Positions 59,906 to 64,000 of a stretch of 64,000 nt of DNA are shown here, in pieces. Each line of letters opens with the position of its first letter. Positions within the stretch are counted from its first letter, which is position 1. The DNA is from Methylopila jiangsuensis. Lineage in GTDB: Bacteria > Pseudomonadota > Alphaproteobacteria > Rhizobiales > Methylopilaceae. The position numbers and the translations under genes were made by a program. Location of the stretch: contig NZ_BSFK01000009.1 of assembly GCF_027922305.1 (NCBI RefSeq), positions 113,588 to 177,587 on the forward strand, read 5' to 3'. The notes beneath the pieces were generated by a model, which did no database searches, had not been told where the DNA came from, and was given only the letters and a program-made list of their open reading frames with translations.

Positions 59906-60163
59906 TCACGCCGCCAGCAGCGGGTCGAGCCCGCCCGCCGCGTCCAGCGCGTGCAGATCGTCGCAGCCGCCGATGTGCCGGCCGTCGATGAAGATCTGCG
60001 GCACCGTGGTGCGGCCGCCGGCGCGCTCGATCATCTCCGGCCGGCGCGCGGGCTCGCGGCCGATGTCGATCTCCTCGAAAGCCACGTTCTTGCGGCGGAG
60101 CAGCGCTTTCGCCATGTCGCAATAGGGGCAGCCCACACGCGCGTAGACGGTCACGGACGACAT
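59906..60163 (-). CDS. grxC: Glutaredoxin 3
   Basis: An 85-residue dithiol glutaredoxin with active site GCPYC, the TVPQIFIDG cis-proline loop and GGCDDLHAL glutathione-binding end. It reduces disulfides with glutathione. It lies 55 bases after comF and 5 bases before the nitrilase gene, an order usual in Rhizobiales. Confidence 0.93.
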   Translation of the reverse strand: MSSVTVYARVGCPYCDMAKALLRRKNVAFEEIDIGREPARRPEMIERAGGRTTVPQIFIDGRHIGGCDDLHALDAAGGLDPLLAA

Positions 60164-60218
60164 TGGGGCCTCTGGTCTTCGAGCGGATCTTCAGGGTCTC
60201 GTCCGACGATATAACCCG

Positions 60219-61031
60219 TCACGCGTCGTTCACAACCAGGGCGAAGGTCAGCGCGTCCACCTCCGCCGCGCCGGCCCGCCGCAGCAGCCGCGCCAGCCGG
60301 TCCAGGGTCGCGCCGGTGGTCATCACGTCGTCCACCAGCACGATCCTCCGGCCGGGAACCAGCGCCCGCCCCCGCGCCGACAGCCGGAACGCGCCCTGCA
60401 GGTTGGCGGCGCGCTGGGCGGCGGTGAGCCCCACCTGCGGCCGGGTGGCCTTGATCCGCTCGATCGCCTGCAGCTCCAGAGCCGCGCCGGAGATCTTCGC
60501 CACCTGCCGCGCCAGCAGGGCGGACTGGTTGAACCGCCGCCGCCACATCCGCCCGCGATGCAGCGGCACGGGGACCAGCAACGCGTCCGGTCCGAGCAGC
60601 TCATGGCCCGCGCGGGCCATGAGCGCGCCCATGGGGCCGGCGAGGTGCAGGCCGTCGGCGTATTTCAGCCGGTGGACCAGCTCCCGCGCCGGTCCCTCGA
60701 ACCGCGCCGCCGCCCGCGCCCGGCCCCAGGCCGGCGGAGAGGCCAGCGCCCTGGGCGACACCAGTCCGGGGCCGAAATCCGCCGGGAACGGGGTTCCCAG
60801 CCGCTCGCAATAGGGCCGCTCGATCAGCCGCATCCCGCCCCAGCAGGCGAGGCACAGCCCGCCATTCGAGGCGACGGGGCTGGCGCAGGCGAGGCACTGC
60901 GGCGGCAGCGCCAGATCGAGCGCCGCTCCGCCGAGCCGGGCGAGCCCCCGCCACAGGCCGGCGGCGGCCCCGCGTGCGGAAAACCGTCGCGCGCGTTCGT
61001 CGTCTGCTCTATTCAGGCGCTCAGTGTCCAT
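60219..61031 (-). CDS. ComF family protein (phosphoribosyltransferase-like)
   Basis: A 270-residue protein. N-terminal zinc-finger-like Cys pairs (PPQCLACASP, LCLACWGGM), a middle region LVHRLKYADGLHLAGPMG, and a C-terminal phosphoribosyltransferase PRPP loop (IVLVDDVMTTGATLDRLARL). ComF assists DNA uptake in Bacillus and Haemophilus; in non-competent species the role is unclear. ATG 61031 is only 12 bases from the divergent cfa start. First gene of the comF-grxC-nit-DUF1178 operon. Confidence 0.88.
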   Translation of the reverse strand: MDTERLNRADDERARRFSARGAAAGLWRGLARLGGAALDLALPPQCLACASPVASNGGLCLACWGGMRLIERPYCERLGTPFPADFGPGLVSPRALASPPAWGRARAAARFEGPARELVHRLKYADGLHLAGPMGALMARAGHELLGPDALLVPVPLHRGRMWRRRFNQSALLARQVAKISGAALELQAIERIKATRPQVGLTAAQRAANLQGAFRLSARGRALVPGRRIVLVDDVMTTGATLDRLARLLRRAGAAEVDALTFALVVNDA

Positions 61032-61043
61032 GCGGAGCCGCTG

Positions 61044-62276
61044 ATGGATCTGTTTCAAGCCATGCTACGCCGTTTCGTCGGCGTCGGCGCGCTGACGATC
61101 ATCGATCATAAGGGCGTCGCCCACGCCCATCGCGGCGGGCCGGGGCCGGAGGTCACGCTCCGCCTGCACGACGCGAAGGTGGCGCGCGACCTGCTGCTCA
61201 ACCCGGAGCTCAAGGCGGGCGAGGCCTATATGGACGGCCGCCTCACCATCGAGCATGGGACCCTGCGGGATTTCCTCACGCTCTATGCGCTGAACCGGGG
61301 GCGGCTTCGCGGCCTGCCGCTGCAGAAGGTTCTGCGGCGCTCGCTCAAGACGCTGAAGCGCTGGGCGAAGCCCAACACCGCCGGCCGTTCCGCGAAGAAC
61401 GTGGAGGCGCATTACGACCTCTCCAACGCGATGTACCGGCTGTTTCTCGACGAGGGGCTGAACTACTCCTGCGCCTATTTCCGCTCCCCCGACGACACGC
61501 TGGAGCAGGCCCAGACCGCCAAGCTGCGCCACATCGCGGCCAAGCTCGACCTGAAACCCGGACAGCGGGTGCTCGACATCGGCTCCGGCTGGGGCTCCAT
61601 GGCGATCTATCTGGCGGAAAGCTGCGACGTGGAGGTGGTGGGCGTCACCCTGTCCAAGGAGCAGCTGGCGCTCGCCCGTGAGCGCGCGGCGGCGCGGGGG
61701 CTGTCCGGCCGGGTGCGCTTCGAGCTGATGGACTACCGCGACGTGGAAGGCCCGTTCGACCGCATCGTTTCGGTCGGCATGTTCGAACATGTGGGCGTGA
61801 AGAACTTTCCGGCCTTTTTCGCCAAGGTGTCCAAACTGCTTGCGCCGGACGGCGTGGCGCTGCTGCATTCCATCGGCCGCAAGGGCGGGCCGGGCGTCAC
61901 CGGCGCCTGGGTGAAGAAATACATCTTCCCCGGCGGCTACTCGCCGGCCCTGTCGGAGACCCTGACCGCGATCGAGGGCGCCAAGCTCTGGGCGACCGAC
62001 ATCGAGATCTGGCGCCTGCACTACGCCGAGACGCTGGTCCACTGGGAGCGGCGCTTCCAGGCCAACCGCGCCCAGGCCGCGGCCCTGCTGGGCGAACGCT
62101 TCTGCCGCATGTGGGAGTTCTATCTGATCACGGCGGAGTTCTCGTTCCGCCACGGCAAGCACATGGTGTTCCAGATCCAGCTCACGAAGGACCCGGAGGC
62201 GGCGCCGCTGACCCGCGACTACATGGGCGCCCGCGAGGCCGAACTGCTCGCCGCAGACGCCCGCCGCGGCGCATGA
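61044..62276 (+). CDS. cfa: Cyclopropane-fatty-acyl-phospholipid synthase
   Basis: SAM-dependent enzyme adding a methylene bridge to unsaturated phospholipid acyl chains. The 410-residue protein has an N-terminal lipid-binding region (NPELKAGEAYMDGRLTIEHG), ENVEAHYDLSNAMYRLFLDE, the SAM motif VLDIGSGWGSMAIYLAE, and GMFEHVGVKNFPAFF with the catalytic region YFRSP. GGAG is 6 bases before ATG 61044, inside the leader of the divergent comF. The stop overlaps the next gene by 4 bases. Confidence 0.93.
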   Translation: MDLFQAMLRRFVGVGALTIIDHKGVAHAHRGGPGPEVTLRLHDAKVARDLLLNPELKAGEAYMDGRLTIEHGTLRDFLTLYALNRGRLRGLPLQKVLRRSLKTLKRWAKPNTAGRSAKNVEAHYDLSNAMYRLFLDEGLNYSCAYFRSPDDTLEQAQTAKLRHIAAKLDLKPGQRVLDIGSGWGSMAIYLAESCDVEVVGVTLSKEQLALARERAAARGLSGRVRFELMDYRDVEGPFDRIVSVGMFEHVGVKNFPAFFAKVSKLLAPDGVALLHSIGRKGGPGVTGAWVKKYIFPGGYSPALSETLTAIEGAKLWATDIEIWRLHYAETLVHWERRFQANRAQAAALLGERFCRMWEFYLITAEFSFRHGKHMVFQIQLTKDPEAAPLTRDYMGAREAELLAADARRGA

Positions 62277-63163
62277 GCGGCGGCGGCGTCCCTGCGCTGT
62301 TCGACCGGGCTCTGCTGCGCCGGCGGCTGGAGCGGGCCGGGAGGGGAGGGGACGGGCCGGATTTCCTGCGCCGCCGCGTGGCGGAGGATCTGGAGGACCG
62401 GCTCGCCGCCACCCTGCACGGCTTCCCGCTGGCGCTCGATTTCGCGACCCAGGGGCCGGGCTTCGCCGCCGCGCTCGCTCGCAGGCGGGGAGAGGGGCGC
62501 ACGGTTCGCGCAGGGCTTCGCCCCGGCCCCGGCGTCGATCTGGTGGCTGATCCGGAGACGCTCCCGCTGAAAGGCGGGGCGTTCGACCTCATCGTGTCCG
62601 GCCTTGCGCTGCAGCTCGTCAACGATCTGCCGGGCGCGCTCACGCAGATCCGCGCCGCCCTGAAGCCGGACGGGCTGTTTCTCGCCTGCGTGCTCGGCGG
62701 CGACACCCTGCACGAGCTGCGCGCCGCCTTCGCCGAGGCCGAAGCGGAGACCGCCGGCGGCTCCAGCCCCCATGTGGCGCCCTTCGCGGACGTGCGCGCC
62801 TTCGGCGGGCTGCTGCAGCGGGCGGGGTTCGCTCTGCCCGTGACCGATTCCGACCGGGTGACGGTGCGCTACCCCCATCCGCTGGCGCTGTTCGCGGACC
62901 TGCGGGCCTGGGGCGCGGCGAATCCGTTGACGGAGCGCGCGCGACGCCCGCTCGCCCGCGCCACGCTCGCCCGGCTGGTGGAGATCTACGCCGCGCGCTT
63001 CGCCGACGCCGACGGAAGGGTGCGCGCCACGTTCGAGATCGTGTGGCTGTCGGGCTGGGCGCCGCATCCGGACCAGCCGAAGCCGCTGAAGCCCGGCTCC
63101 GCCACGGCCCGTCTGGCGGATGCGCTGAGCCAGGTCCGGGCCGCGAACATGACAGAGAATTAA
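62273..63163 (+). CDS. Class I methyltransferase-fold protein, NDUFAF5/BioC-like
   Basis: A 296-residue protein. The start FDRALLRRRLERAG and FLRRRVAEDLEDRLAA are typical of the NDUFAF5 group, which in mitochondria hydroxylates an arginine of complex I; BioC is the other relative. The SAM motif region (ALDFATQGPGFAA) is somewhat degenerate, then LIVSGLALQLVNDLPGAL and LKPDGLFLACVLGG follow. It overlaps the cfa stop (ATGA). In related genomes it lies divergent from comF without cfa between (recalled, not checked). Confidence 0.8.
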   Translation: MSGGGVPALFDRALLRRRLERAGRGGDGPDFLRRRVAEDLEDRLAATLHGFPLALDFATQGPGFAAALARRRGEGRTVRAGLRPGPGVDLVADPETLPLKGGAFDLIVSGLALQLVNDLPGALTQIRAALKPDGLFLACVLGGDTLHELRAAFAEAEAETAGGSSPHVAPFADVRAFGGLLQRAGFALPVTDSDRVTVRYPHPLALFADLRAWGAANPLTERARRPLARATLARLVEIYAARFADADGRVRATFEIVWLSGWAPHPDQPKPLKPGSATARLADALSQVRAANMTEN

Positions 63164-63241
63164 TTGGCGTTTCCGATGGGGGCGCCTAAATATCCGATCA
63201 TCGAAACGCGGCGAACGACCGCACAACCAAGGGAGGCCACC

Positions 63242-63322
63242 ATGGCCATCTGGACCGCTCCGATCGTCGAAGAGACCCCCGTCGGCCTCGAGGTCACCTC
63301 GTACAGCCCGGCTGAGCTCTGA
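63242..63322 (+). CDS. pqqA: PQQ precursor peptide PqqA
   Basis: A 26-residue peptide, precursor of the cofactor PQQ. It contains the invariant GLEVTSY segment: Glu17 and Tyr21, three residues apart, are the ones cross-linked by PqqE. The N-terminal IWTAPIVEE also matches the Methylobacterium type. AAGGGAGG is well placed 6-12 bases before the ATG. No pqqB, C, D or E follows within the remaining 680 bases, and a strong hairpin follows at once. So it is either an orphan copy or is cut off from the operon by the terminator. Confidence 0.88.
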   Translation: MAIWTAPIVEETPVGLEVTSYSPAEL

Positions 63323-63352
63323 GCCTTTAAGCTCCTGAGCCACTGAGTTTTC

Positions 63353-63385
63353 GAACGCCCCGCGCAGACCCTGCGCGGGGCGTTC
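63353..63385 (+). terminator. Strong terminator hairpin after pqqA
   Basis: Perfect 15-base arms GAACGCCCCGCGCAG / CTGCGCGGGGCGTTC with a 3-base loop, followed by TGCGTTT. It lies 30 bases after pqqA. In pqq operons, a hairpin after pqqA gives an abundant short pqqA transcript. Confidence 0.75.
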
Positions 63386-63937
63386 TGCGTTTCAGGTCCT
63401 GCGCTCCGGTCCGGGCCGGCGGAGCGCTTCGCGCCCGGACCGACGACAGGCGCGCATCGGGCCGGGAGACCGTGGCCGCCCAGGCGCGCGTGTCCGGACG
63501 GCTGTGAGCATCGCCATCTCTGGCGCGCCGCGGCCACGCCACAAGGCTCTGCGCCAAAGGCCCCCAAGGTGACCGCCGACGAACGGGGCTTGGAACGCCG
63601 CAGGCTCCCCCCAAGTCTCTCGATGGTCACCTGTGGGGCGTGGCTCAGCCCGCGATTCACCGGCCGAATCTGAATCGATTCACTGCGTGAATCGCCGAAA
63701 AATCGCAAAAACTCCTAGATCATCTAAGGAAAATTCTTCCGTGGGCCGGATCGGCGGGGAGCGTCGCGCTGGCCGGGAAGGGAGCCGAACAGCGTCCCGC
63801 GAAGGCCCCAGAACGCCAAGCGGCGTAAAAAGTTTTCCACAGTCAAAGGCGGGTTTTGGCCGTGAAAATCCAACGAACGGCGAAGGCCGTCCACAAGGCC
63901 TCCGTCGCCGAACCGTCATTTTTCGAATTCGACGTCG
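63386..63937. other. Non-coding region between pqqA and an rRNA-type promoter
   Basis: About 550 bases with no gene I can support. The first half is ordinary GC-rich sequence. From about 63650 it becomes less GC-rich, with a cluster of GANTC sites, the DnaA-box-like TTTTCCACA at 63833-63841 (one mismatch to TTATCCACA) and a poorer TCCACA at 63890. Confidence 0.5.
63654..63694. promoter_or_regulatory. GANTC (CcrM) site cluster with nested palindromes
   Basis: Five GANTC sites lie within 40 bases (starting 63654, 63666, 63672, 63677, 63689). TGAATCGATTCA at 63671-63682 is a perfect 12-base palindrome. CGATTCAC / GTGAATCG at 63676-63694 form perfect 8-base arms with a 3-base loop. GANTC is the CcrM methylation site in alphaproteobacteria. 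The density is far above chance for this window. Confidence 0.5.
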
Positions 63938-63967
63938 TTGACACCTTGGTTGGGTGCTGCCTATAAA
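63938..63967 (+). promoter_or_regulatory. Strong sigma-70 promoter of rRNA-operon type at the right edge
   Basis: TTGACA (63938-63943), 18-base spacer, TATAAA (63962-63967), followed by GCGCC. This is nearly consensus, and TATAAAGCGCC resembles rrn promoters of Rhizobiales. The transcribed gene, possibly a 16S rRNA operon, is beyond the window. Confidence 0.55.
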
Positions 63968-64000
63968 GCGCCACACCGGACGACGGGGCGGCCAACAGCG

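Noticed and set aside
63160..63708. 182-codon minus-strand open frame across pqqA and the terminator
   Set aside because: Antisense to pqqA, crosses a perfect terminator hairpin, and has no family features.

Overview
The window is high-GC, densely coded DNA from an alphaproteobacterium, most likely order Hyphomicrobiales (Rhizobiales). Support comes from gene content and order: the lpiA-acvB lysyl-phosphatidylglycerol pair, chorismate mutase-hisC-tyrC, an ispB/DUF2007/methyltransferase/S49 peptidase/glyQ block, a PdhS-type cell-cycle kinase preceded by a perfect CtrA box, phasins, and comF-grxC-nitrilase-DUF1178. A small pqqA gene of the Methylobacterium type and a periplasmic PQQ sugar dehydrogenase suggest a PQQ-using, possibly methylotrophic species. 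The genus is inference only. I found no phage, IS element, CRISPR array, tRNA or rRNA gene inside the window.

Layout. 1-4.5 kb: edge of a HAD-UbiA prenyltransferase gene, divergent from lpiA-acvB (synthesis and periplasmic turnover of lysyl-PG). 4.6-9.7 kb: an HSL-type hydrolase whose nucleophile serine is glycine, then an aromatic amino acid operon, then slyX and trhO on the minus strand. 9.9-18.4 kb: a lipoprotein-like TPR protein carrying an inserted LysM domain, isoprenoid genes (ispE, ispB), DUF2007 plus a methyltransferase, an S49 peptidase, and glyQ without glyS. 18.5-23.4 kb: minus-strand flgE-flgK-flgL with a sigma-54-like promoter. 23.6-31.5 kb: proline iminopeptidase, PQQ sugar dehydrogenase, galE, a GGDEF(degenerate)-EAL phosphodiesterase, argB, and a pyrimidine nucleotidase-like HAD protein. 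31.6-39.4 kb: a very large exported repeat protein, a glyoxalase, the PdhS-like kinase with its CtrA box, and two phasins. 39.5-49 kb: apaG, argE, a NepR-like small ORF, a diguanylate cyclase, two small lipoproteins (MliC and CAP), a MscS channel, and an HWE kinase with a FATGUY-type single-domain receiver. 49.1-55.7 kb: a fatty acid beta-oxidation operon interrupted by an antisense, lower-GC Fic gene. 55.9-61 kb: an FtsK translocase lacking its membrane domain and the comF-grxC-nitrilase-DUF1178 operon. 61-64 kb: cfa plus a methyltransferase, an orphan-looking pqqA with a strong terminator, a roughly 550-bp non-coding stretch with a cluster of GANTC (CcrM) sites, and a strong rRNA-type promoter at the right edge.

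Themes that connect genes: envelope lipid modification (lpiA, acvB, cfa), cyclic-di-GMP and two-component signalling (an EAL enzyme, a GGDEF enzyme, PdhS-like, HWE kinase plus receiver, NepR-like), carbon storage and fatty acid use (phasins, fad genes), and PQQ oxidation. The most unusual items are the orphan pqqA, the CtrA box in front of the PdhS-like kinase, the Fic gene inside the fad locus, the serine-less hydrolase, the LysM insertion in a TPR protein, and the GANTC cluster next to the rrn-like promoter.
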